IMG/VR virus record: IMGVR_UViG_3300046538_000057
Span: 1 to 52,397 of that record
Length of the DNA stretch: 52,397 nucleotides
DNA from: a virus
Reading direction: 5' to 3' (one strand)
Numbering within the stretch: the first letter of the stretch is position 1; every line of letters begins with the position of its first letter. Below the pieces are notes generated by a model. The model made no database searches. It was not told the DNA's origin and saw only the letters and a program-made list of their open reading frames with translations. The position numbers were made by a program, and so were the translations under genes. Below are positions 1 through 6,207 of the stretch, piece after piece.

Positions 1-127
1 CGCTGTTCGTCAACCGTCTGGCTGAGCGCACGCGACTTGGCAAGCAGATCTCTGGAGCGCTTGGCGGGTATGGTCTACCGCTTCTGAAAACCCCACTTCG
101 CGACCGGATCGCATACCCGACCTGCAT
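1..127. repeat. Terminal direct repeat, left copy (circular junction)
   Basis: Identical base for base to 52271-52397. An exact 127-bp overlap at the ends is the usual trace of a circular contig from a k=127 assembly, so the real molecule is a 52,270-bp circle (or a circularly permuted phage genome). A genuine terminal repeat is possible but less likely, because the repeat lies inside an uninterrupted parA reading frame. Confidence 0.93.
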
Positions 128-224
128 CGCAGAAGGAAAGACCCCGACAAGTAGCGGCTACAGCGGCATCCGACTGGAGTCACTACTCTTTGCCAAGGCT
201 GTTACGAGAATGCTGGAGGCCTGA
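1..224 (+). CDS. parA: ParA-family partition ATPase, C-terminal part (gene crosses the junction)
   Basis: This is the C-terminal end of the ParA gene that starts at 51886; only the linear cut separates the two parts. The frame entering at base 3 continues the frame leaving at 52397 and ends at TGA 222-224. Joined across the circle the protein is about 202 residues, the size of short type Ib ParA/ParF ATPases that lack an N-terminal DNA-binding domain. The RHH gene starts two bases after the stop, as expected for a parA-parG type operon. Confidence 0.9.
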   Translation, partial: LFVNRLAERTRLGKQISGALGGYGLPLLKTPLRDRIAYPTCIAEGKTPTSSGYSGIRLESLLFAKAVTRMLEA

Positions 225-225
225 T

Positions 226-444
226 ATGGACCTGCTCACAACCGCAAAAAGCAACGTGGCCAACAGGGCGCCGAAGATCCTGGCCCAGGCTAGCAAGCCA
301 GTCGCCGAAGAGAAGCGCCTGAACGTGCGCCTCGATGCGGAGAAACACGAACGGTTCCGCCGGGCCTGCATGCGCAACGAGTCGGACATGACGACGGTGA
401 TTCAGGAGTTTATCGACCAGTACAACGCCAAATACTCACGGTGA
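226..444 (+). CDS. Ribbon-helix-helix centromere-binding protein (ParG-like)
   Basis: A 72-residue protein whose ATG lies two bases after the parA stop, so the two are co-translated. The N-terminal 35 residues are basic and look flexible. The C-terminal half (LNVRLDAEKHERFRRACM, then MTTVIQEFIDQY) fits a ribbon-helix-helix fold: one beta strand and two helices. In type Ib partition systems such as ParFG of plasmid TP228, the partner downstream of the small ParA is an RHH protein that binds the centromere, represses the operon and stimulates the ATPase through its flexible tail. The role here is inferred from fold, size and position. Confidence 0.85.
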   Translation: MDLLTTAKSNVANRAPKILAQASKPVAEEKRLNVRLDAEKHERFRRACMRNESDMTTVIQEFIDQYNAKYSR

Positions 445-466
445 TGGCTGTGAGTATGAGCCTCAC
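434..466. promoter_or_regulatory. GTGAGT/ACTCAC box cluster downstream of the RHH gene
   Basis: ACTCAC at 434-439, GTGAGT at 450-455 and a CCTCAC half box near 461-466 lie over the end of the RHH gene and the gap before the next gene. The same boxes occur upstream of parA and between the par cassette and the XRE gene. ParG of TP228 recognises ACTC tetramers, so these are candidate partition or operator sites. Confidence 0.55.
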
Positions 467-490
467 CAACCCGCAAAGGAGGAACCAACC

Positions 491-736
491 ATGACTGAAC
501 CCTATACCGCAAAAATCACCATCGACATCAAGGCGGTCAGCGCCGAGCACGCCAACGAATTGTGGCTGGCGGCTGTTCAACTGATCGAAACAACGACAGC
601 CAGCGGCAGTAGCTATCTGCCCGGCAAAGGGGAGGTCGGCTTTAAGGTGGTCGAGACGGGCAACCCCGACGCCGGATCGCTTCAGCGCGAAATGAACGAG
701 CTGATGGCGAAGGCGTTACGTGGCGAGCTGGACTGA
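491..736 (+). CDS. Small protein of the partition cassette, unknown function
   Basis: 81 residues, preceded by a strong ribosome-binding site (AAAGGAGG, seven bases from the ATG). The sequence starts like a beta strand (YTAKITIDIKAVS), followed by a helix-rich, acidic C-terminus. I do not recognise the family. It is the third gene on the plus strand after parA and the RHH gene and is bracketed by the GTGAGT/ACTCAC box clusters at 434-466 and 751-803, so it appears to belong to the partition cassette. Confidence 0.7.
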   Translation: MTEPYTAKITIDIKAVSAEHANELWLAAVQLIETTTASGSSYLPGKGEVGFKVVETGNPDAGSLQREMNELMAKALRGELD

Positions 737-750
737 GCGAGGCGCTTATT

Positions 751-803
751 GTGAGTCTTAGGCGTACGGTGAGTATGTGACTCACTGTGCGCCTTGTACT
801 CAC
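751..803. promoter_or_regulatory. GTGAGT/ACTCAC box cluster between the par cassette and the XRE gene
   Basis: Four boxes in 53 bp: GTGAGT 751-756, GTGAGT 769-774, ACTCAC 780-785 and ACTCAC 798-803. The last overlaps the stop codon of the convergent gene ending at 800. Arms 769-774 and 780-785 form an inverted repeat around five bases. It sits in a 63-bp gap between convergent genes, where no promoter is needed, which favours a centromere-like (parS) role over a simple operator. Confidence 0.6.
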
Positions 804-1381
804 CTGATGATCGGTCGACAAGGCATAACTAAAGCCCCTTCAGGCAGGCCGATTTTCTTTTCCAGGTTTGCAGCAGCCTTCTCCCCTAGCGTCCGGTGCC
901 CGCTGAGTAGCTGTGACAGATAAGAGGCATCGAGGCTGTGTGTCTCGGCGAACTCTTTCTGGGATGTTTCCCCCATCAGGCCCCGCAACACATTGATGCG
1001 CGCTTGTTTAATTTCCGATACATCGATGCTGCGAGATTCCACAAGCTCAGCACGCAGCGCCTCGTTTTCGGCCTTGAGCTGGTCGCGCTCAGTGCGAAAG
1101 CCGGTCAACGTGTCGAGCAGTCGCGTGCTGGTCGCATGCTCGCTGCGGTATAGCGATTCCCACTTGTCATGGTCATGCTTGAGCTGATCGCGGCCAGCCG
1201 TCCAATAAAGCCAGGCGTCCAGGTCGTAGTCGCCCTTCATGCCGGTGCGTAGCCGCTCGTTCTCGGCGATCAAGTCCTGCACGTCGGCATATTCGACGTA
1301 ATCGCCAGTATCATCACTAATCAGCGGATCGCAGTTCATTTCCCCGCAATTGCTGATGCTGTATCGCTGAATATCACTCAT
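800..1381 (-). CDS. Coiled-coil protein with C-terminal XRE-type helix-turn-helix
   Basis: 193 residues from ATG 1381. Residues 30-130 are charged and coiled-coil-like with repeated ERDQLKAENEALRAEL patterns, resembling Ea22-like phage proteins. The last 65 residues (VLRGLMGETSQKEF...LDASYLSQLLSGHRTLGEKAA) read as the N-terminal HTH domain of a Cro/C1 (XRE) repressor, here placed at the C-terminus. There is no S24 peptidase domain. It is the last gene of the minus-strand replication operon and converges on the par cassette. It could be a regulator that has taken over repression, or an Ea22-type protein fused to an HTH. A GTG nine bases upstream is an alternative start. Confidence 0.75.
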   Translation of the reverse strand: MSDIQRYSISNCGEMNCDPLISDDTGDYVEYADVQDLIAENERLRTGMKGDYDLDAWLYWTAGRDQLKHDHDKWESLYRSEHATSTRLLDTLTGFRTERDQLKAENEALRAELVESRSIDVSEIKQARINVLRGLMGETSQKEFAETHSLDASYLSQLLSGHRTLGEKAAANLEKKIGLPEGALVMPCRPIIR

Positions 1382-1481
1382 CCCTTCCACCCCTATCTAC
1401 CGTTGATCCTGCCTGACATCGCGCCAGGCAGGTTCTATTCCGTTTTGCGAGCAATCCCCGCGATGGCTTATCCACACGTGA

Positions 1482-1649
1482 TTAGGCGCGCTTGTGCTCG
1501 ACGTGATGCGCTCGCATCTGGCTGCCATCCTGACGAACAAGGCGAGCATCTGCGCCTTTGGTCAGCCGGATGATGTCGCGGCAGGTCTCGACGACCTTGA
1601 AGCCGTCAGCGACGAGCTGGTTGACGGTGGCGCGCTGGTTGCTGGTCAT
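1482..1649 (-). CDS. Small hypothetical phage protein
   Basis: 55 residues starting at ATG 1649, whose ATGA overlaps the stop of the gene upstream (1646-1867), so translation is coupled. The sequence is basic at the C-terminus with His residues (RAHHVEHKRA). No family is recognised. It belongs to a run of short coupled genes behind the replication genes. Confidence 0.6.
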   Translation of the reverse strand: MTSNQRATVNQLVADGFKVVETCRDIIRLTKGADARLVRQDGSQMRAHHVEHKRA

Positions 1650-1867
1650 TGGGCCGCCTCGTACTGCTTGCGCCCGGACCACGCCGTACACAGGATCGGA
1701 ATCCACGGAAGCGCAGATACCGCCGGGAACACGGCCAGCCAAAAGATCGTCGGCGGCATTTCAGGGCGAGACGCCATCCCGGCGGCCAGCAATGCCGGCC
1801 ACATCCAGCCTAGAGCCAGGCCGGGGTGATTGGTCAACGACAAGCGAAACAGCTTCCAGTTGCTCAC
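1646..1867 (-). CDS. Small membrane protein
   Basis: 73 residues with two hydrophobic segments, about 17-33 (LGWMWPALLAAGM) and 41-60 (IFWLAVFPAVSALPWIPIL), so a likely two-pass inner-membrane protein. Both ends overlap neighbours by four bases (ATGA), placing it firmly in the operon. Function unknown. Small membrane proteins in early operons of temperate phages often act in exclusion, but nothing in this sequence proves that. Confidence 0.7.
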   Translation of the reverse strand: MSNWKLFRLSLTNHPGLALGWMWPALLAAGMASRPEMPPTIFWLAVFPAVSALPWIPILCTAWSGRKQYEAAQ

Positions 1868-2127
1868 GGCTTCACCTTCACGCCAGCGGCCTCGATGGCA
1901 GCGTCCACCACCGCGGCGTCGTAGGCTGGAAAGCCGAGCTTGTCCGTGTCCAGGTAGTCAGGCAGATCAATCACCAGCGCAGCTCGGGAGGCCTGCCACG
2001 CCCAAAGCGCAACCTGCATCACGGTCGCATCACCGTCGTCTGTGACCGGGGTTGTTTCCGCCCAGTCAAAGCCAAACTCTTTCCTGAATGCCGCTTTAAA
2101 CTCTTCAAGCACTTGGTCGTTGCTCAT
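1864..2127 (-). CDS. Hypothetical protein of the replication operon
   Basis: 87 residues, acidic, beginning MSNDQVLEEFKAAFRKEF and with a helical middle rich in Trp and Ala (VALWAWQASRAALV). It overlaps its upstream and downstream neighbours by four bases each. Similar short acidic proteins are common behind replication genes in Pseudomonas phages. No function can be assigned. Confidence 0.7.
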   Translation of the reverse strand: MSNDQVLEEFKAAFRKEFGFDWAETTPVTDDGDATVMQVALWAWQASRAALVIDLPDYLDTDKLGFPAYDAAVVDAAIEAAGVKVKP

Positions 2128-2990
2128 ACCGACACTCCCTTCTCGCGCTTCCCGTTAAGTCTCGCCAGCAGCTGATCCTCGCTCTCGATCTCGGCCACAA
2201 CTTCGATTTCAGCCTCAAGGCCGGATTGCTCCATGAGCGCCCGGCGTCGGCCTGCCAAGTCATTTGCCGCCGCTATCTTGATTTTCAGTTTCTCGTCGGC
2301 AGTGGCCTTCTTGAATTTCTTCATGTCGGCGCGCAGCTGATCGACCCGCTCGCGATTTTTCTCGGTCGGCTTGTAGATGTTTCCGCTGATGAGGCCCGCG
2401 AGGGCCAGCCCGTCAGCCTTGACCGGTGCAATCGACAGGTCAGCCAGGTACAGCTGAGCGCGCTCCTGGGTGATGCGCTGCATCTTCACAGCCTTTTCCA
2501 CTGCCACGGCTCGGCGTTTCGGATCGAACCCCAGCGACAGATCCCACTTCACCGGCCTGGCTTCGCAGCGGGCCTCATGAATGATTCGCTCATAGGCGCT
2601 GATGAACGCCATTCGCGCGCCAATCTTGTCGCCCGCGTCGAGAATGGGCCTAGCAGCCAACAGGGCGAGCGATATCTCATCGGTTGTCACGACGCTATCG
2701 GATTCGTCGCTTAGGGACATAGCGATGCCCCACGCCTCATCCCTGCCTGGCCGCCCGTCTGCCGCCTGGATGCGCTGGAGGATAGTGGCGAGCGTCAGTT
2801 TGCCGGTCAGCTCCCGGCGGCAGGCCTTCAGGGCTTCACCGACCATCGAAGCCGGGTAGTCGGACAGGTCTTCAGCCATCAGCTCGGCAGCAGGGGCGCT
2901 GATAGTCTGCCCGAGGGTTTCAGCCGTTGCGCAGATCGCCATGGCCAGCCGGGCAATCTGCATGTCGCCCATCTGCTCAGAGGAATTCAT
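2124..2990 (-). CDS. Replication-region protein (lambda P position), function not established
   Basis: 288 residues. It lies directly after the initiator gene with a 14-bp overlap, the position of the helicase-loader gene P in lambda. The N-terminal half (IARLAMAICATAETLGQTIS, then SMVGEALKACRRELTGKLTL) is helical and fits proteins that act with initiators. The C-terminal part from about residue 200 is strongly charged and helical. I see no Walker A motif, so it is not a DnaC-type ATPase; a helicase loader or recruiter is inferred only from position. Confidence 0.75.
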   Translation of the reverse strand: MNSSEQMGDMQIARLAMAICATAETLGQTISAPAAELMAEDLSDYPASMVGEALKACRRELTGKLTLATILQRIQAADGRPGRDEAWGIAMSLSDESDSVVTTDEISLALLAARPILDAGDKIGARMAFISAYERIIHEARCEARPVKWDLSLGFDPKRRAVAVEKAVKMQRITQERAQLYLADLSIAPVKADGLALAGLISGNIYKPTEKNRERVDQLRADMKKFKKATADEKLKIKIAAANDLAGRRRALMEQSGLEAEIEVVAEIESEDQLLARLNGKREKGVSV

Positions 2991-4266
2991 TGCGCGGCGC
3001 TCCCTGCTGACGGCGCTGAAGGATGGCGCGAGCCGCTTCCTCGCCTGCGCTCAGGTTGGCCTGGCGGTCTTCCATCTGCTTGGCGGTGCGCCCGTTCACT
3101 TGGCGGCCAGTGGTCCATTGGGTATGGAACGACTCGGCGTCGCGAACCAGACTGGCCAGGTCATGGCATTTGCGGATCAGGAAAGCGTCGTTGATGGTCA
3201 GGTAGTAGGCCGCGACGTGATGGGCGTTCTCGGCGCCGAGGCGCGCGATCAGTTGGCCGAGCTGGCCACCAGCCTTGGCATTCCACACCGGCCAGGCGCT
3301 GTAGCGCTTGCGGTAGGCGAATGCGTAGTTGGCCCAGGCCTTGAAGGTTTTGCAGGCTGGATCTTTTGGGCCTGGCATGTCATCAGGGATCTGGATGCGT
3401 GGACCGGTTTGAACCTCAACGGTAGCAACCAACGTGCCGAGGGTGGTCGGCGCAGCCGTGCCCCTCTCGGAAGTGTTCGTAGTCTCTGCAGTAGTCTCTG
3501 CAGTAATCTCTGTAATAGATTGATTACCCAAGACACTACTGTCTGTCTTGGTTAGACCGTCCAGTATGTCTACCGTAGACAGACTTGCCTGCTGTCCTTC
3601 CAGTATGTCTGCTGTAGACATACTGGGGTTTTGGTAGTCGTCGGCATCCTTCATTTCCTTGCACATGAAATGCGCCGGAACGATGTTGGATACCAAGTGA
3701 CCGCCGCCATGCGCCAGGATCTTTTTATGGGCGAAGACCAGGGCCTTTGAGTGATTTCCTGGGCCGTAGTTGATCGCCTCGCTGCAAATGCCGCAGGTCA
3801 TGCCGTGAGCCGTCAACAACTCTAGGAAGTCGACGTGCTCGGTCTTGATGGCTGGCTTGATCTTCTTAGCGGTCATCATGGAGGTTTTCGACAGGCGAGA
3901 CAGTACCGTCGCGAAGTCGCGCTTGAGATCCTCAAGGGTGACCTCGCGCAGCTCTCCAGCCAGCGCTTTCGACAGCTCGTCGAAGTCGACACGGAAAAAC
4001 AGCTTGGCGGGAATGCCGCGGCGCTTCTCGCTCATCACGCCGACAGCGCACAAGGCTTTACGCGCCCGCTCCTGCTCGGTGCGGGTCATGCCGGTTTCTT
4101 CCTCCCACTCTTCCTGGGTCTTATAGAACCAGCCGTCAGCGTTCTTTGTGCGTTTCGACCAGTACACAGCCTGGGATAGCATCAGAGCTCCGCCGATGCC
4201 TACGCCGATGCTGACGAACACGCGCTGAAATGCGATCGGACGGTCTAGCAGATCGTGCAGATTCAT
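2977..4266 (-). CDS. Phage replication initiation protein (lambda O-like architecture)
   Basis: 429 residues from ATG 4266, where an upstream in-frame extension has no ribosome-binding site. Residues 10-110 read as a winged-helix domain (SQAVYWSKRTKNADGWFY, EEWEEETGMTRTEQERARKA) typical of phage and plasmid initiators that bind iterons. A linker at about 210-290 is encoded by repetitive DNA with direct and inverted repeats (3479-3620). The C-terminal part from about 310 is helical and would contact the helicase loader. The lambda O gene is built the same way: N-terminal iteron binding, origin inside the gene, C-terminal P binding. A 34-bp inverted repeat and an 18-bp operator lie upstream. 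Confidence 0.85.
   Translation of the reverse strand: MNLHDLLDRPIAFQRVFVSIGVGIGGALMLSQAVYWSKRTKNADGWFYKTQEEWEEETGMTRTEQERARKALCAVGVMSEKRRGIPAKLFFRVDFDELSKALAGELREVTLEDLKRDFATVLSRLSKTSMMTAKKIKPAIKTEHVDFLELLTAHGMTCGICSEAINYGPGNHSKALVFAHKKILAHGGGHLVSNIVPAHFMCKEMKDADDYQNPSMSTADILEGQQASLSTVDILDGLTKTDSSVLGNQSITEITAETTAETTNTSERGTAAPTTLGTLVATVEVQTGPRIQIPDDMPGPKDPACKTFKAWANYAFAYRKRYSAWPVWNAKAGGQLGQLIARLGAENAHHVAAYYLTINDAFLIRKCHDLASLVRDAESFHTQWTTGRQVNGRTAKQMEDRQANLSAGEEAARAILQRRQQGAPRNEFL
3479..3620. other. Candidate replication origin (iterons inside the initiator gene)
   Basis: Three tandem 12-bp units stand at 3479-3490, 3491-3502 (both GTAGTCTCTGCA) and 3503-3514 (GTAATCTCTGTA). Two 22-bp near-identical repeats (20 of 22 match) stand at 3560-3581 and 3599-3620. 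Each contains a dyad, perfect in the first (TGTCTAC-C-GTAGACA), and further partial copies lie at 3532-3556. Iterons within the central coding part of an initiator gene are the lambda ori arrangement. Confidence 0.65.
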
Positions 4267-4321
4267 GGCGCGACCTCCAGCGCAGCGACTGCCGCCTCGC
4301 ACTCGAGCGCGCAAATAATCC

Positions 4322-4355
4322 GCGCCACGTTTCCTTCAGTCGAAAAACGTGGCGA
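4322..4355. repeat. 34-bp inverted repeat upstream of the initiator gene
   Basis: GCGCCACGTTT and AAACGTGGCG face each other around 12-13 bases, 56 bp upstream of the initiator start. A second copy with nearly the same arms lies at 5221-5254 before the NinX-like gene. The shared arm sequence suggests one regulator binds both; the KorA/TrfB-like protein encoded between them is a candidate. Confidence 0.6.
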
Positions 4356-4371
4356 GCACGACAATCCCTTA

Positions 4372-4459
4372 TTGCTCACAGCATTTGACACGTCCATAAT
4401 GACCTTTCTCGTAGTGAATGTTGCACCGCCCCGGCCTGATCCGCCGGGGCATTTTTTTT
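4372..4459 (+). ncRNA. Possible short antisense RNA to the initiator-gene leader
   Basis: TTGCTC (4372-4377) and CATAAT (4395-4400) are spaced 17 bases on the plus strand, and a strong GC hairpin with a T8 run ends the unit at 4459. This would give an RNA of about 50 nt. No plus-strand gene is present here, and the RNA would be antisense to the leader of the minus-strand initiator mRNA, as in plasmid copy-number control. Purely a sequence inference. Confidence 0.35.
4428..4459 (+). terminator. Rho-independent terminator, plus strand
   Basis: The stem GCCCCGGC (4428-4435) pairs with GCCGGGGC (4443-4450) around seven bases and is followed by ATTTTTTTT. The T run is only on the plus strand, although no plus-strand gene lies upstream, so it must end a short plus-strand transcript. 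Confidence 0.8.
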
Positions 4460-4468
4460 GTGCGCTCC

Positions 4469-4486
4469 GGTCCCTCTGGAGAGACT
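4469..4486. promoter_or_regulatory. 18-bp dispersed operator, initiator leader
   Basis: GGTCCCT-CTGG-AGAGACT, identical in all 18 bases to the site at 51783. It lies between the KorA-like gene and the initiator gene, about 200 bp upstream of the initiator start. Confidence 0.75.
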
Positions 4487-4524
4487 AGGCTGCACGGTAT
4501 ACCGCCTTGAAACGAAAATCTAGG

Positions 4525-4728
4525 TTACCGAGCGACGGCCTTGGCCAATTCCAGGGCAGACTTAAAGCGCTTCACAGACTTGTAAATCGTCTGGATCGTG
4601 CATCCAAGCTCTTCGGCGGCCTCTTTGACTGGCTTGCCATCAACCAGGACTATTTTCGCTCCCTGGTCGCTCACGCCGCCGGTTGCGTTTATCAGCACTG
4701 CAAGCGTGTCGAATTGTTCGTTTGTCAT
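4525..4728 (-). CDS. TrfB/KorA-like DNA-binding regulator
   Basis: 67 residues. The stretch KIVLVDGKPVKEAAEELG (about 26-43), continuing CTIQTIYKSVKRF, matches the helix-turn-helix core of the TrfB family, whose best-known member is KorA of plasmid RK2, a global repressor of replication, partition and maintenance genes. The ribosome-binding site is AGGGGTGAACC. Its promoter (TTGACG-N17-TAGTGT at 4752-4780) holds the palindrome GACTAGTC in the spacer, compatible with autoregulation. It sits next to the initiator gene, so control of replication is the likely job. Family assignment is from recognised motif order; the target sites are inferred. Confidence 0.75.
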   Translation of the reverse strand: MTNEQFDTLAVLINATGGVSDQGAKIVLVDGKPVKEAAEELGCTIQTIYKSVKRFKSALELAKAVAR

Positions 4729-4751
4729 GGTTCACCCCTCTTGATTCCTTC

Positions 4752-4780
4752 ACACTAAACCAGCATAGACTAGTCGTCAA
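4752..4780 (-). promoter_or_regulatory. Promoter of the KorA-like gene
   Basis: On the minus strand, -35 TTGACG (4775-4780), 17-base spacer, -10 TAGTGT (4752-4757). The spacer contains the 8-bp palindrome GACTAGTC. Confidence 0.6.
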
Positions 4781-4799
4781 CACGATTAGCTTATTTTGG

Positions 4800-5183
4800 T
4801 TAAGCGAGCTCAGCCGGCACGCTCACGACCTCGCCCAGGTGCTCGGAAACGATGGCTCGGCAGGCGGCCACCAGGGGCGTTTCATGCTGCTCGCTTGCTG
4901 TCATGCCTATCAGCGCCTCGTATTGTTCAAAGGCGTAGATGAGGCTGACACGGTACTTATCGATCAGTGGGCCGCCAAACCGCCAGTCGGTGGATGGCGA
5001 ATATCTAACAACGCACGGCATGCCCCTTCCGCTGACGAAGAAGACACGAAGCTCATCACCCAGCTCAGGGTCGCCGATATGCACAAACACGTTCTCGACC
5101 TTAGCGACCGCCCAGTCCAGCGCCGGGCCAGACAGGTCGCCGCATTGCACCTCAACCGTCCCGCTTGATATTCCGTCCGTCAT
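4800..5183 (-). CDS. NinX-like protein (DUF2591 family)
   Basis: 127 residues from ATG 5183 (ribosome-binding site AGGGGTGATTAC). The motifs LSGPALDWAVAKVEN near the N-terminus, YSPSTDWRFGGPLIDKY in the middle and TPLVAACRAIVSEHLGEVV at the end are the three conserved blocks of DUF2591/NinX phage proteins. The function of the family is unknown. The promoter region upstream holds a 34-bp inverted repeat (5221-5254) that overlaps the likely -10 TATATG at about 5208-5213. It stands two genes downstream of cro rather than in the nin region. Confidence 0.8.
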   Translation of the reverse strand: MTDGISSGTVEVQCGDLSGPALDWAVAKVENVFVHIGDPELGDELRVFFVSGRGMPCVVRYSPSTDWRFGGPLIDKYRVSLIYAFEQYEALIGMTASEQHETPLVAACRAIVSEHLGEVVSVPAELA

Positions 5184-5220
5184 GTAATCACCCCTGATTG
5201 AAATTGGCATATATGATCAC

Positions 5221-5254
5221 GCGCTACGTTTCGTTGACGCCTGAAACGTGGCGC
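5221..5254. repeat. 34-bp inverted repeat upstream of the NinX-like gene
   Basis: GCGCTACGTTTC (5221-5232) and GAAACGTGGCGC (5243-5254) around ten bases. The arms match those of the repeat at 4322-4355. It overlaps the likely promoter of the minus-strand gene at 4800-5183, so it is probably an operator. Confidence 0.65.
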
Positions 5255-5275
5255 GGAAATGTTCGTTCTGTTAAG

Positions 5276-5659
5276 TTAACAACTACTGTATGGAATAGCA
5301 GTATCAGGTGACGTGGAAGAGACCGCTGAAGAAGTGGTGCTAGGTGACGTGGAAGGGACTGTTATTTTGAGAAGTCCGACGCGACTCTCTAACCGTCTTC
5401 CTGTGTTCCGGTAGGCCGGGCGGCCTTTCCGATGGGATGCAGCCTTGAAATTAACGTGAATCACGTTTTTGCCTGCGCTGGACGCCGGATCAGGCAGTTC
5501 CTGATCCGGGTCGCTGTCGATGTCATCAAAGGCTTGTACTGCCTTGGCGGTCATGAGTTCTGCAAGCTGCATTCCGGTCATGTTTTTTGAAGCCGCCATT
5601 GCTTCCCACCGGGCCAGGTTCTCAATTCCGATTACGCTCTCGTAATATTCCTTAGTCAC
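5276..5659 (-). CDS. Hypothetical protein with Ser/Thr-rich tail
   Basis: 127 residues from GTG 5659, chosen because AAAGGAG stands at the right distance upstream. Residues 1-50 are helical (LARWEAMAASKNMTGMQLAEL). The C-terminal 27 residues are a low-complexity Ser/Thr/Pro tail in which STSP occurs twice. That tail is encoded by two copies of an operator-like sequence (5307-5324, 5343-5360), so the reading frame appears to have run into regulatory repeats. No family recognised. Confidence 0.6.
   Translation of the reverse strand: MTKEYYESVIGIENLARWEAMAASKNMTGMQLAELMTAKAVQAFDDIDSDPDQELPDPASSAGKNVIHVNFKAASHRKGRPAYRNTGRRLESRVGLLKITVPSTSPSTTSSAVSSTSPDTAIPYSSC
5307..5324. promoter_or_regulatory. 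Variant operator GGTGACG-TGGA-AGAGACC
   Basis: The same 7-4-7 layout as the dispersed operator but with GGTGACG as left arm. Together with three following bases it is an exact 21-bp inverted copy of 7319-7339. It lies in the 3' end of the gene at 5276-5659. Confidence 0.55.
5343..5360. promoter_or_regulatory. Variant operator GGTGACG-TGGA-AGGGACT
   Basis: Second copy, starting exactly 36 bp from the first, which would place bound proteins on about the same face of the helix. The right arm is a perfect AGGGACT. Confidence 0.55.
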
Positions 5660-5775
5660 CGCCCGAACTCCTTTCCCAGTGGGTGCGTAAATGCATCAGA
5701 TTCGGCGATTACGCCTTGGTTAACTACAAAATACCCATCCCTGCCCACATCACACCCCCTGTGATTAATGATTGA

Positions 5776-5979
5776 TTATGCGTGCTTCTTTTGCATGAAG
5801 TCAGGCAACTCGCCGTGCTCTTCCCAGTACGCCAGGGTGTCCTCGGCTAAAGCCCGAAGGAACACAGAGTGCAACAGCTCGTTGTCATGCGCCATCTTGA
5901 CAAACCTTTTGTGCTTCTCATATCCAAGACGCATCTTTGTTTGCTTTTCGTGCATCAGCTCTTCTGGTACGTGTGGCAT
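5776..5979 (-). CDS. Small hypothetical protein downstream of cro
   Basis: 67 residues with ribosome-binding site AAAGGGG. The sequence is basic then acidic and helical (MRLGYEKHKRFVKMAHDN, LLHSVFLRALAEDTLAYW). The spacing of basic and hydrophobic residues could fit a ribbon-helix-helix or small regulatory protein, but I cannot assign a family. It occupies the position of cII in a lambda-like order, although it does not look like CII. Confidence 0.65.
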   Translation of the reverse strand: MPHVPEELMHEKQTKMRLGYEKHKRFVKMAHDNELLHSVFLRALAEDTLAYWEEHGELPDFMQKKHA

Positions 5980-6003
5980 ATAAACCCCTTTCGTTCACTA
6001 TTA

Positions 6004-6207
6004 TCAGTCTGGTGCTGCTTTCTTCTTTGCTTTCGGGAAGTCGCTGAGCTCGATCCCTTTTGCCTTTCCGTCCGGTAGCACGGTGATGAGAATGTCTCGC
6101 CCTGCCTCTACCGCCTTCGTTATTCCCTGGTGGCTAACACCAAGCATTTTTCCCACCTTGGCCGGGCCAAGATCTGCAACCAACTGCTTTAGCGGAACAC
6201 CTTGCAT
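6004..6207 (-). CDS. cro: Cro-like repressor
   Basis: 67 residues from ATG 6207 (ribosome-binding site GAGGGAG). The sequence PLKQLVADLGPAKVGKMLGV, then SHQGITKAVEAGRDILI, aligns by eye with lambda Cro: helix-turn-helix at about residues 14-37, the KAxxAGR motif at its end, then a beta strand and a basic Lys-rich tail. Its promoter has an 18-bp operator exactly between -35 and -10. In lambdoid phages Cro shuts down early transcription; here it is the best candidate to bind some of the dispersed operators. The CI partner gene expected on the other strand is absent. Confidence 0.85.
   Translation of the reverse strand: MQGVPLKQLVADLGPAKVGKMLGVSHQGITKAVEAGRDILITVLPDGKAKGIELSDFPKAKKKAAPD

Noticed and set aside
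190-444. Longer RHH protein starting at 190
   Set aside because: This start lies inside the parA coding end; ATG 226 directly after the parA stop is the expected start.
2701-2720. TTAGGGACAT as an operator half site
   Set aside because: The matching arm is absent and the sequence is plain coding sequence of the replication-region protein.
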